Below the pieces are notes generated by a model, which did no database searches, had not been told where the DNA came from, and was given only the letters and a program-made list of their open reading frames with translations. A program made the position numbers and the translations under genes. DNA of 64,000 nt from positions 1 to 64,000 of the forward strand of contig ML978205.1 of assembly GCA_010015745.1 (NCBI GenBank). Direction: 5' to 3'. This document shows positions 11,655 to 23,001 of this stretch, piece after piece. Numbering within the stretch: position 1 is the first letter of the stretch; every line of letters starts with the position of its first letter. The stretch comes from Setomelanomma holmii (lineage: Eukaryota; Ascomycota; Dothideomycetes; Pleosporales; Phaeosphaeriaceae).

Positions 11655-12790
11655 GATGAGGTTCGAGTAGACGATGTAGAGGGGATGACTAGTCTTGGTC
11701 GAAAAGATGATCTGGGGTAATGATGCGGCGAGTAGTGGATCTCCAGGACCTAGCTGGATGATCTGGGGAAGTCACAATCCGGGGACTTGGGACTGGACTT
11801 TATACAAAGTTTAACGTCTTCCCATCATGCCCACGATCAGCACAAACAGAACGGTGTCCTTACATCCCGAAAAGTTCGCGAGTGGCCAACCCCACGGGCA
11901 TGTTCCGCGCATGCATGCGTACCAAGACACTTGCTCGCACTTCTCCCGGCCGCCTTGGACGAAAATTGAGGCATTTGGGAGCGCCAATACGGGGCGAAGC
12001 GGGGAAACCAAACGCCTCGTGCTTACTGTTAGTCTCAGTATCTGTTTTGAGTCGCGCTGCGCACTGGGTATGCAACAAGTGGCGTGGTAGATTGGAGGAA
12101 GCTCCACCAGAGACGCTTGAGGCTTCCATAATGCTAAGATATTATTGGTCTGGGGTATTGCCTCGTAGTCGCTCGTGTCGGAGAGCCAGTGATGAGGCCA
12201 AGGCATTAGGACCTGGTCCGACAATCTCTACCACGTGCCATCAGTGGCGGTCATCGTGTTGTATCTGAGTCCAATCTTTGCGATTCCAATCCTTCTTTTT
12301 GCTGTGATCAACTCCTCCCACAACCTCATAGAATGAGCCTTTTCCCGGCTGACGTGAATGTGCAGTGCAAATCGTTCCAGGTAGGTATTCCGCGAGCCCA
12401 AGAGTCTCAGCGACGAGGAAAGCCCCGCTGAGGTCTATAACCCCGCCTCAAGCATTAGTCGTGAGTGGTCGGATGACCGAATGTAGAACGAATCCCAGTG
12501 TCTTCGGAGTCTTGTTGCAGGAGGAAAGGCAGGCGTAGAAGTCATGGCAAGCCACAAAACCTTGGAAGTGCGCAGCTCGAGAGCTTTAAAGGCAAGTAAG
12601 CTAGGGGAGCGTTGTAGATGGCGCTAAGCCAAGAGGGCCGAGTTCAGCATTCCGATCTTGGTTCAAACAGCGCCGCATACTAAAAAACATGTGGTATGAA
12701 GTACTCGCAGTTGTCCTCATCTCGTGAAATTTCGAGTACAGCTCTTTTAGTGCTTCAGATCCTCCTCGCATCGGGCTGCTGAAGTCAGTA

Positions 12791-12831
12791 TCGCATTCGC
12801 ATTCGCATTCGCATTCGCATTCGCATTCGCA
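12791..12831. repeat. Hexanucleotide microsatellite (TCGCAT)n
   Basis: About 6.8 perfect copies of TCGCAT in tandem. On the minus strand the repeat reads as alternating Cys-Glu codons inside a short open frame, which is a by-product of the period of six. Confidence 0.95.
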
Positions 12832-13050
12832 CCCGCTCGATTTCTTGGTCGAGTTGTCGTCTGGTCCATGACTGTGTGAAGCGGTCACTTTAGCTGTTCT
12901 GAGCCAAGAAAGCCGAGATCAAGTCCAAGCTCTCAGGCCAAACAGATCAAATGGGGAGGAAGCATCCGGTCTCTCGTCGGCAGCTTGGTGCTCGTAGTAG
13001 TGGGGGCTCAATGCGTCCTGGCACGCGAGCGCTTGCTTGCATGAGCCCAC

Positions 13051-13074
13051 GAGGCGGAGGCGGAGGCGGAGGCG
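13051..13074. repeat. Hexanucleotide microsatellite (GAGGCG)n
   Basis: Four perfect copies of GAGGCG in tandem, followed by GGGTT. It lies in the same spacer as the TCGCAT array 220 bases away. Confidence 0.9.
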
Positions 13075-14021
13075 GGGTTGCTCGCTAGACGCGTGCCCAG
13101 GTGAGGTACAGCCAACACAAACCTGGGCCCAACCTTCGTCTTGAGTCCTCCTAGAACGAGACACAACTCGGAGACGCAATACGGCTCCATGCCTTCCGCA
13201 TACGGACATGCAGGCACCAATGAGACTGCAGCCAAGCTTAATCATCAAACATGCATCGGTTTGGCTGTGAGTGCAAGTGAATGAAGCATGCGGAGGATTC
13301 CGGAGAACTGCTCCTGGACTACTCTGAGCCAAGGATCTTGGCCTCAGTCATGCGCGGGCGAAGATAGCAGTAGTCAACAATTCGCTCGCAGTAGTTGATG
13401 CTGGGCAATACGCGATCGGTGCTGAGAATCGCAAGTCTTCGTCTGGACGAGTCGTATCCACCGGAGCTGGCACTCCACGTGCTCATGATGATTCCTTCGA
13501 GAAGAAATCGGATCCTTTGGATGTAACGTTGATAGTTGTTCCCAGGTGCGCGGTCGTCACAGACGAGAAGGTTTTCCAGACCGGGAGGTAATGTTCATCG
13601 AGAAGCTTGTGCGTCCCCATGGGGTTCAGTGGAGAGCAGCAACAGTCGACCAAGTGGTCGGGCGAACTCGCGTGCCCGTGCTGATTTTGAGTGAGGGGGA
13701 GTTGAAGGCCGCCTCAGTATGTCAGAAGCTCCGTCAAACACAACTTCTCGTATTTGCAGAGCATTCGATGCATCGTATCATGACAATAGGTGTGGTGCGC
13801 CCGGTTGACTTGAGCGGAAAGCCCATGATATATGCCCATTTGTCGCACGGAAAAGTATCCGGACAAGACTTCGACGCTGACTCTGCCAGGTCGCTAATTG
13901 AACTTTGAAATTGCGACGACGCGATGAGCCACGGTAGACGCTACCTTTAGATCCTCGATTATTTCCGGATGGTCGCATTGCGTCGTTTGGTAGCATACAG
14001 TCCAACCAAACCCTCGACTCA

Positions 14022-17000
14022 TCAGCAGAGCATGTATTTCGATACCACTCTCTTCGGATCTCTTGCCTCCATCTGCGCAACAGCTTCGCCATTCATATAT
14101 CCATCAATGTAAACGTCACCTACGTAACGATACCCATTGCGACGACCCTCGGGACGAAGCAGAATGGGCGTAGAGCAACCGAAAGGGACAACGATAACAT
14201 CCTTTGCGCTCATGAAGCCCGAACCCATACCTATCAACTTTCCCTCGGTGATGCAGAGACTGCGTCCCATCATTCGATTACCAAAGTGGTCTTGCAGGAA
14301 CTTCCGCCGTGCCTGAGGCTCAATGAGTCCTGTGGCGTCGGCGTAACGCCTCAGATCTTCGTCTATTGGTAGGCGAGGCATCCTTTCGCGGATCAGAGCT
14401 GCGAAGACGTGGTAACAGAGGTCATGCCAGACTTGCGGCTGATTCCATTGTAGCGGTACTTGCCCAAGGCACAGCGTCCTGCAAAAGGCTTTGTGCATTA
14501 GGTGGCTTTCGTTACCCTCTTCGATGTTGAGCTCATGCAGGAGCACTGCGCGCCACTGCAGAAAGGCTGTCAAGTAATCTTGAGCAGCGCAGAATGTCCC
14601 CACGGCGACGCCAGTTGCCATAACAGCATCGACTCTGATGGCCGATATCTCGAGTTTCCGCCGCTCGTCATGAAACCAAAATTGAGCTTTGGTTGCGCCA
14701 TTCGCGTCCCTGGAAGCTGCAAAGTTGAGCGTGCGACCTAGACCAGAGATTTCCGGGATATGAGACCAGTCAGGACACCAACTAGGAAGCCCAGTGGAAT
14801 TGACATGCAGAGGGAAATGTATCGCCTCCCGAATGACATCGAGCTGGTCCGTGGTAGATATCAAGCGGTCCACGACGTCCGTGTAGACTGTCTTTACGGA
14901 CTGGCTATAATCGACAGGGAAGTCGCGCTGGGTATCATCTGACAGCATGCCGAGAATACCGAAAACCTTGTCGCGCGGATTCTCGGAGAGCTTCTTCCTA
15001 CACGCACGCATTACCTCCAACAGCGACTCGTCTCCAAATTGCGCCAGGGTGTTACGGTCTGGAAAGCTCGATGGTCCTTGGCGAATATGAGGGTCGCTGT
15101 CCTTGTCCCAGAAAGCCTCTGACGCTCTCTGATAAACCTCCCACGGAAACTTCGAGTCTCCACAATATACCACCTTGTTGTTCGCTAGAAGGACCTCCTG
15201 CACGACTGTGATTCAATTAGCACGTAGCACATGTGAAGCAGGATCTGTTACATACCCCACAGTCGCTTCCAGTAGTCTCTCTTGAAAAGGTTGGAGAGCG
15301 CCAGGGAATCTGGGTTGGAAGTAGATTTTATGTCTTGAAGATCAACCGCATTTTGTGCCACTCTCTGGAGTAGTTGTAAAGCCTGTTCACTCTCTTCAAA
15401 GTCTGGTCCTATCCATATGGCAACCGATGCTGCGCGACTGTAGATATGACCCATCAATCGGACTTGGGTAGCCCGCTCTTCTTTGTTCTGCTGGTCGATG
15501 CAGAGGGCGTCGACCCAAACAAACATCTCGTCTTTCTTGCGTCGCACCGCCTTCAATGCGTCATGAAGGCTGACGGCAACCGATATTGTGGCACCTTCTA
15601 GAACTAACGGTCTGGTATCGACGCCGTCTCCCCAGGCATACTGGAATCGATTAGATCTCAATGAACCACATCAAACCAGAGGACCAACTTACCGAAATTG
15701 CAGTGTACTCTGGGGTGTTGTCGATGGCTACGTGAAGAATTTCGCACTTCAACTTCCACATTGTCTGCGGCAGGACCCTCACTAACCTAATTTCAAAGTC
15801 TTGTAGTGGCTGGTACTGATAGGTTCGTGGTCCAAGCACTCCAGATAGCGAGGAAGATCGTGAAGGTACAATTGATGTAGTGGATGATGCCGCGGACCAC
15901 GATCGAGGTCTTCCTGTGTCATTGCCCGCTTCTGATCTCGAATCACCAGGGGTAAGGATGTTAGACAGAGACGGCGAGTGGTCCGAAGGATGCTGGGAAA
16001 TGGAAAGGCGTGGAAGCTTCGAACCAGGAAATGTCTCATCAGGTCCTGATGTAGATGGGCGGCTCTCATATTGCTCTTGTGAGCTTCGACCGCCCAGGTT
16101 GAATGCTGCATCACGGCTTTCCGAGGCCAGAGACATACGTTGAGGGCGCTGTGCGGCTGTCTGTAATGGAGATACCTGCTCAGGGATATCATGTGGTGTA
16201 TTCATGCGAGCGGCCCCGTCGTCGTCGTGCTTGGCAGTTGACCCGGGCGGTGTTGTGTTGGCTGGTGGGGGCGACAATGCCGGATGGTCAACTCTATGCT
16301 CTATAGCTCGACGACGGGCTCTTGTCGACGGTGGTATTACGACTTGCTCGTCATCTGGGTAAATCCGTCTACCCGGATTTTGTGTAGGGTAGTCCAGGTG
16401 ATGTTCGCCATACATTGCCTTCTCTGAATGTCGCAGTTCGCTGTGCCGTCTCGAATGTCGCCTTGGCGGACTGTTACGCGCTTCGATCACATCGTCGAAT
16501 TGGTGTTCGCCATACTCCCTATTGTCTGAGCGATGCCGTGGATGCCTCCCAGCAGACGCGTCAGGTTCGCTAATTGCTAGAACATGACCGCCATGTTCGA
16601 GGGGAGCCGGAGCGGGTGGTGCGCGATCGTTTCCGACTACCAAAGTATTGTCCCCATACCCGCGTGGCGCTGAACCCTCAGGCCTGCGTGACACTAATCG
16701 ATCATCCTTTTTTGAAGCTTCATCTTCTCTGATTTCCACAGCGTGGTCACCGTATTTGCGCGGTGTGGATTTGACACGCCGCCTTTCACTTTCAACGCGG
16801 GGCACGTTAAGTCCCAAGAATTTCACAACATGGCCGCCATACTCATGTGGCGTTGATCGATCATAACCATCGTCAGAATCGCTGGACGATTCTTGCTTGC
16901 GCCTCTCACGGCGGTCATCCTCTCTTACGCGATGCGAAGAGCTGGCGCGATGGCGATCTCTGTCTTCGTCATATCCATGCCGCCGCCTTGGTTCATTGTC

Positions 17001-17156
17001 AGATCGATAGCCTCTTTCCGAAGAATGGTGTCCTCGCTCCTTGTCATCTGAAGAATGCTTGTGTCGCCTCCTGTGGGTCCGATCTGTATTGGCGTCCTGA
17101 GGCGTGAGGTGGTGGCCATGTGAGTAGCGCTTCGATTCGCGTTGGTAGCCGGACAT
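14022..17156 (-). CDS. HET-domain (heterokaryon incompatibility) protein with long Arg/His/Ser-rich N-terminus
   Basis: Exons 17156-15693, 15640-15256 and 15205-14022 give 1010 residues. Residues 1 to about 440 are charged and probably disordered, with six spaced copies of a [YH]G[GDE][HN] motif followed by a hydrophobic patch (YGGHVVKF, YGDHAVEI, YGDNTLVV, HGGHVLAI, YGEHQF, YGEHHL). The HET domain begins near residue 450 with IRLVRVLP and EYTAIS. Splicing then restores YAWGD, followed by FVWVDALCIDQQNKEER, VRLMGHIYSRAASVAIWIG and RDYWKRLWVVQEV. A later NPRDKVFGILGML matches the conserved segment after HET. HET proteins trigger cell death or growth arrest after fusion with non-self hyphae; the trigger here is unknown. 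The join across 15692-15641 is strongly supported because the domain is split exactly there. An in-frame start 22 codons upstream (17222) is possible. Confidence 0.87.
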
Positions 17157-18030
17157 CTTGAGCGAAAGCTTTGCGCTACGAAGAACGAATTGGACGATGA
17201 AACTGTTTCGTCTTCGTCGCACGATATTTGATGCTTGGTTTCCGCGGCTTGAATCACACTGGCGATGCGTCTGTATGAGGCGCGGGCTACTGCCTTGGTG
17301 GGGTAGACGGGTGTAACAGCCCCCTCAGCCTCAGATCATCAGCCATGTTCAGCTCGCTTGTGCCAGCAGGGATGTAGACTTGACCGGTCTGACAGGTGCA
17401 TATTAGGATCCAGTGGGGGCGGAAACGGATGGCGATCTCGCAACATGTTGGTGCGGTGTTGTGAGTGCTTAATTGTCGATCGCAAGGAGGTTGCGACTTC
17501 GAGCTCGTGATCTGTTGTTCGCGCTTCGGACTTGATTGGCCAGTGTCTGAGAAGTGTTCATGGGTACAATCATAGGGATAGATTTAGAGAACCAAGGTTG
17601 TCGAAGCGCGACGCTGTCAGGGTGAAAGAAGGCCAAACGAAATTGGAGGTGAGACCATCAGCATTTGCGGCGGGCAATGCAGGTGACGGACGTGAGGCAG
17701 CCACGCTCAAAGTCTCGGCAAGTTCACAACGGAAGGCGCAACTCGGGAAACCAAGACATTGACACGGGACTCAATGGTAGTCCATTATACATACGAGGAT
17801 GCCTGTACCTGCTGGCGGCCGCCATCGCTGAGCGCTGAAAGAATTTGTATACAGCAGGATCCGCTAAACTTCCAAATACTCTACAGATAATGCTCCCTCC
17901 AAGCAGAGCAGTCTACGTCATAGTATGAACCCGACCAGTTGCAAATGTGTGAGAAGCCGTCAGAAAGGCAGCACGGATGAGACAGTTGACAAGAGTCAAA
18001 ACCAAAGGCTACGTTCTGGGTGTAGTACCC
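17157..18030. other. Spacer upstream of the HET gene and downstream of the V-ATPase gene
   Basis: About 0.9 kb without recognisable genes. It should contain the HET gene promoter and the 3' end of the neighbouring minus-strand transcript. No repeat or RNA gene was seen. Confidence 0.5.
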
Positions 18031-18869
18031 TCAGTCGTGAAACTTTCTGTTGTCGTTCTCGCCAAAGAGCGTCACTCGAATGGATGGTAGTGCCTGGGTC
18101 TCGAGCAGTCTCAAACGCTCTTCGAAGGTGTTGTTGATGTCGATCCTGCCGCCTGTGCCGACGATCGTAGCGCCACCAGCTCTGCACTGCATTAGCCAAA
18201 CGGTCCCGTAGTAAGGACAAGACCACTCACGATCCCTCTGGCAGCGGGTCGCTCTCGTCAATGGTGATGGTGACATCTTTGTCCACCTTGCTCTTGTACT
18301 CCTTCTGTGCCTCCTCGATGGCCTTCTTGGTCAGGTCGTAGTCTGCCTTCCTAACCTTGACCTGCAGCTTGTCCTCGTTCAGCGCATAGGCGCCCTCAAG
18401 GATAAAGTTCTTCAGGATGCTCTGATACTTCTTCTTGTCCTTGCTCACCTCGCTCAGCTTCTTATTCGCATCCTCGAACAGCCCGTTCAGCAGCTCTTGC
18501 CTGGCAGAGAGTATACGTAATCGCGACTTGTTGGAGACGGTGGAGCGGGTGATTTGCTGAGACATGGAGGCCTGCTTGAACTTCTTCTCGTAGGACGAAT
18601 CGATGGACGAGGTTTCTTGGCGGACGAGCTTGGACTTCTCGATTGCGAACTCTTCGTCGGCTTTGAGGCGGATTTCGTTGGCCTTCTCCATGGCTTCTTG
18701 CCGGATGAAGGCCGTCATCTTCTTCAGCTCTCCGGCGACCTGGCATGGCGGGGTGCGTTAGCTAGTGTTGCAATGGCCGTTGACGTAGTTGCGGGGAGCT
18801 CTGAGAGCTGCCTGTGTACGAGATGCTGGCGCCTACCTGGTCGTCGGAGAGGGCGTGTGCTTGCGACAT
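18031..18869 (-). CDS. VMA4: V-type proton ATPase subunit E
   Basis: Exons 18869-18837, 18739-18231 and 18181-18031 give 230 residues, the normal length of subunit E. It begins MSQAHALSDDQ, then VAGELKKMTAFIRQEAMEKA, a long charged helix (KADEEFAIEKSKLVRQE), and ends in the C-terminal head domain with GGATIVGTGGRI, DINNTFEERL and a final LFGENDNRKF. Subunit E forms the peripheral stalk, with subunit G, of the V1 sector that couples ATP hydrolysis to proton pumping across vacuolar and endosomal membranes. The last acceptor site (after GTGCAG) was chosen over an earlier AG because only it gives the conserved AGGATIVG reading. It is transcribed away from the NIPA gene, with about 540 bases between the start codons. 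Confidence 0.96.
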
Positions 18870-19410
18870 GGCGGCGGTCGTGTGAGGGGGGTCGTGGGTG
18901 TGGTGGAGGGAGTTGAGGTTGTGCAGCGGGCGTGGTTGCAGGCAGATGACGGTGGAGCTTGGTGTTGAAGTTCAAGCCCCAGCAGCTCGGAGCCCCGATT
19001 GGCGATAGCACCCATTCTGCCCCAATGCCCTGGCATTACGTTGGGCGGTAAGCTGGAGCGATGCATGCGGTGGTATGCACTTCAGCCCCGGCGCTGCGAG
19101 CATCCAGTGCATTTTCTCATATAATCCGTTTCCTGCGTGTATACACTCAGTGTCATTGTTGCGCTGCTCTTCTCGCATCCATCGTCATCACGCCTGGTGA
19201 TCCCTGTCCGCCGCCTCGGCTGCACTGCTTCCAGTCGTCCCGTGCCCCCATCATCGACGTGTGACGTTTGAAGAGCGACACACGAAAGACACACGTCCAC
19301 GCTGCCCTTCACCGCCCTCCATATCCGCGCATATATCCCACGCACCGTCACAGCATGCGCCCGCAATACAGGTAGCATTAGCTCACCGCAGCGACACCGC
19401 CGCAGCCATC
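18870..19410. promoter_or_regulatory. Shared promoter region of divergent V-ATPase subunit E and NIPA genes
   Basis: A 541-base gap lies between two divergent start codons. It is rich in short pyrimidine runs and CAC/CGC motifs, with no clear TATA box. It must hold both promoters; co-regulation of a proton pump and an ion transporter is possible but only inferred from position. Confidence 0.6.
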
Positions 19411-21252
19411 ATGGTGGAACTCTCGGCGGGCGCCAGCATTGCTGTGAGTGCACTGCATTACTAGAGAAACGTGTAGATATAGAGCTAATGGTGTATTCGC
19501 AGCTCGGAGTAATCGTTGGCCTCGTCTCCACTAGCGTCCAAAGCATCGGCTTGACTTTGCAGCGGAAGTCGCATCTGCTCGAGGAAGAGAAGGAGGATGA
19601 CTATGACCGACGGCCCCCTTATAAAAGGCGGAGATGGCAGGTAGGACATACAGTACCTACTCGTAAGCAAAAGATACTGACTTCCACAGCTGGGCATGCT
19701 CATGTTCGTCGTGGCAAACATCGTCGGCAGCACCATCCAGATCACCACCCTACCACTTCCGGTCCTCTCCACGCTGCAGGCTTCCGGCCTCGTCTTCAAC
19801 TCGATATGCGCCTCCATAATTCTCAGTGAACCGTTTACACGCTACTCCTTCATCGGCACCACACTTGTCGCCATCGGCGCGCTCCTGATAGCATTGTTCG
19901 GCGCCATCTCGGAACCCTCGCATAATTTGGATCAGCTTCTCATGTTGCTCGGACGGACGCACTTTCTTGCGTGGATGTTCACAACTTTGTTCATTGTTCT
20001 CCTTTTCATCATCGCAAATTGGATTCTGAAGCGTATATACCCGCGTTCGACACCTCGATTACGGCTCGTACGGGGTATGCTGTTTGGCTGCGTAAGCGGC
20101 ATACTCTCGGCGCATTCACTGCTCATTGCAAAGAGCGCAGTCGAACTCTTGGTGCGCACCATAGTCGACCGACACAATCAGTTCGACCGCTGGCAGTCGT
20201 GGATGATTCTGATTGGACTCGTCGTGTTCGCGCTCACACAGCTTTACTACATGCACCGCGGGCTCAAGCTCGTCAGCACCAGCGTGCTCTATCCGCTTGT
20301 TTTCTGTGTCTACAACATTATCGCCATCGTCGACGGTCTCATCTACTTCCACCAAAGTAGCCGACTGTCACCCCTTCATGCAAGCCTTATCGCTCTCGGG
20401 ACACTCGTCCTCCTCGCCGGCGTGGTGTGCTTGAGCTGGCGACTGGAAGACGCCGATGACGAGGCGACTTCTCCCGTGGCAACGAAGCATATGGGCAAGG
20501 TACAGATGCCACAGACCGTACTACAGCCCGGCATTGGCCTAGTGCATGGCCATACTATGGACGAGCCCGAAGAGCCTGTGGACATGGATGCGGAGGCTCC
20601 TGGTCTTCATGGCTCGCTCGACGAGCAAGCCAAGCGCAAATCCATCGAGGAACGAACACCACTGCTGCACCGAGCGGGAACCGGCCCGGCACTCACCGTG
20701 GCCACACGTACTAGAAAACGACCAACCCTGGATACTCAAGACAGCAACGAACGAGCGAGTCCATCTCCGCGAAGACTACCACGGAGACGGCGCATGACCA
20801 TCTCAGAGGAGACAGACGAGATATGGGCTGAGCTGAATGATCGAGATTCGCTACCATCGCCTGCAAGACGATCTGCAGACTTGGAAAGACGTCCGAGGTC
20901 AGGCACCATGCCCGCGCGCAAGAAAAACACGCAATCAGCTTGGTTGAATCAGATGCGCAGACGTTCTTGGTTCGAAGGGGTTGGTGGAGGTAGTCAGCGG
21001 AGCCGCAGCGTATCACATGGCAAGAGACCAGTCGACTCGTCTTCGGCACTACTCGATCATCCAGACCCAGAGGATGGTGATCATTCCGATGCCGATGTAA
21101 TCGACACTGTCAACCAGAAGAGAGGGTCATGGGCGTTTGGTCAGCGCAGCAGCAAGAGCGAGGATGCATTGGGCGACTGGTTTAAGCTGAAGTGGTGGCG
21201 GAAGCGTTGGAGAGACGAGCACGAGGATAGAGACGATGGGGACGAGACATGA
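19411..21252 (+). CDS. NIPA-type magnesium transporter (DUF803 family)
   Basis: Exons 19411-19443, 19503-19640 and 19690-21252 give 577 residues. The N-terminal 330 residues hold eight or nine membrane spans, with the family signature GVIVGLVSTSVQSIGLTLQR in the first helix region. This is followed by NIVGSTIQITTLPLPVLSTL, SIILSEPFTRYSFIGTTL and GCVSGILSAHSLLIAKSAVE. NIPA proteins move Mg2+ and related cations at endosomal or plasma membranes. The C-terminal 245 residues are hydrophilic, Arg/Ser/Asp-rich and low in complexity (ERRPRSGTMPARKK and similar). This makes the protein longer than animal NIPA proteins, as is common in fungal homologues, and suggests a phosphorylated cytosolic tail. 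The 11-codon first exon is supported by a good GTGAGT donor, an in-frame join and an ATG in a favourable context (ATCATGG). Confidence 0.9.
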
Positions 21253-21978
21253 TATCCAGATACCCCAACCCCCAAATTATACCCATGTATTGCTTCCAGG
21301 TCTCGCAGGCCATGTGTCTTGACCAGAAAATCTCCAGAACAACTCCAGAGCCGCGCCAAGCTGCCATACACCTTGAATATCTGCACCGCCCGCAGCATTC
21401 ACTGGTGATCTCCACTAATCATACCCATAGCTCTTTCCGATGGGGTAATTCTATCCAGGCGATAAGCAATTACAACCAATGATGGTGAGCTCGAAGCTAC
21501 CCCACCATGAACCTCAAATGCTCCACCAACATTACGGGACCTTCTTGATCATCATTCGCACGGAATGCTATGAAAAGCATACGTCTTGTAAGGCTGAGAG
21601 CTAGGTCTCTTTGCTGAAGCAACTAGACACCTCATGCATGCCCAGATGCCCGGATGGGGTATACAAGTCCCAGAGCATGCACGGCAGTGGGCATCACGTT
21701 GGAGAGACAGGCTACAGCCGGCGAGATGCTGATGCTCTCGAGAAACCGATGGCCGGGTATGGCGCCTGCTGCACGTATAAGAATATATTGACACGCTCTA
21801 TATTCTTGGAGAATTGTTCAATTTCGACTTTAGCCTTGCAACCAAGGACACACTCTCATCTCACTCCAACCAAGACAAAGTTGGAACGCAGTACTTCTGG
21901 AGTAAGCAGCCGTCAATCTCACGTTAAAGTATACGACCCTGACGACGTCGACAGTTTGTCGTTTGAAGCACGCCCGCG
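21253..21978. other. Spacer between NIPA and cupin genes
   Basis: About 0.7 kb with no gene seen. An AT-rich stretch with TATAAGAATATATTG near 21777-21791 lies about 190 bases before the cupin start and could be a TATA-like element; this is a weak inference. Confidence 0.4.
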
Positions 21979-22517
21979 ATGCAGTACTTCGAGAAAGCAC
22001 AATCGAGCTTCAAACCTCCGCTCGTCGCCAACGAGAACGCGTTTCTTGGGGACATTGGATCATCGTACGTTACGTTACATGTCTGACGACTCTCCCAAAC
22101 TCGTCTGTCTTCTCCTGGCCTTGGGCTTCCATGTTCAATTATCTCCACTTTTTCGTTGTGACTACTAACGAGACATTACAGCGAGTCGACGTCTCCAGAA
22201 ACACCGATCAGCGGCGGCTTGTATAGGCTGGAAAAGGGAACACCGCTCGACTACACGTACAGGTCCGTCACTACTCATCCGTCCATCACTTCCACGCATC
22301 ATATTTAACTGGCCTATTCTGATCCCTGAACAACAGCTACGACGAAATGAAAATCATCCTCGAAGGACACTTTTACATCAAAGATGAAACGGGCAAGGAA
22401 GTCAAAGCCGAAAAAGGCGATGTTTTCTTGTTTCCGAAAGGGAGCAGGATCATTTTCCGCACGGACGATTATGGATTAGCGTTTTTCGTTGGGCAGAGGA
22501 AGAAAGATACACTGTAA
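21979..22517 (+). CDS. Small cupin protein (EutQ-like)
   Basis: Exons 21979-22064, 22182-22262 and 22337-22517 give 115 residues. The third exon carries the cupin barrel: YDEMKIILEGHFYIKDETG, then KGDVFLFPKGSRIIF and a final strand LAFFVGQRKK. This resembles single-domain cupins related to the ethanolamine-utilisation protein EutQ, which in fungi are often annotated as RmlC-like proteins. One Glu of the metal-binding cupin motif is visible (MKIILEG). The usual HxH pair is not obvious, so metal binding and enzymatic activity are uncertain. The start ATG at 21979 is preceded in frame by a TGA, so a further upstream exon is possible but no donor was found. All introns are GT-AG with matching phases. 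Confidence 0.75.
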
Positions 22518-23001
22518 ACGGGTCTAGTGTTGCCAGACTAGAAAAAGGCAGTCGAATTCCAGCTCCACAAAAGCCTTTCCTTGTCTTCGTCCACACCTTC
22601 TGATATGCTCATATTAGGTTCTATACCGGTCTTCGGCGCGACAATCACTCTTCTGCAGTCTTCATAACAATAATCCCATCAGCAGTCTGCATACGCAACA
22701 CTACCCAATCGGATATTCTCTTCATCCAGGCTGTGGTCGTTGCACTGCTAGTGGTGGCAGACTTCCCATCGCCCAAAGAGCCAAGTCGACAGGGATTCAG
22801 GTGCAGCCAAACCGTATCGATCAATAGTCAGTCATTTATTGTCAACACCCTCGTGAATGATTTGTGGTCTCCTTAATATTACATGATATTGGGTAAGATG
22901 CTCGACGAGTTCTAAGCAGCGGCGTACCGTCCGAGCTGATGAAATGGTAGGCGATAGGTATGGTCCGGCTCGACGCGCCAACGGCACCCGAGACTAAGCT
23001 C
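22518..23001. other. Convergent 3' spacer
   Basis: About 480 bases between a plus-strand cupin gene and a minus-strand hydrolase. Nothing beyond probable 3' untranslated sequence was seen. Confidence 0.4.

Larger units (their letters stand above)
11655..14021. other. Gene-poor spacer with two hexanucleotide microsatellites
   Basis: About 2.4 kb without a convincing gene. It includes the promoter of the minus-strand permease and two short GC-rich tandem repeats listed separately. A 120-codon plus-strand frame at 13546-13908 is open but resembles nothing recognisable, and may be chance or an old remnant. Confidence 0.5.

Noticed and set aside
13546..13908. 120-codon plus-strand open frame
   Set aside because: No family resemblance, no clear splice partner, and it lies in the 3' flank of the HET gene.
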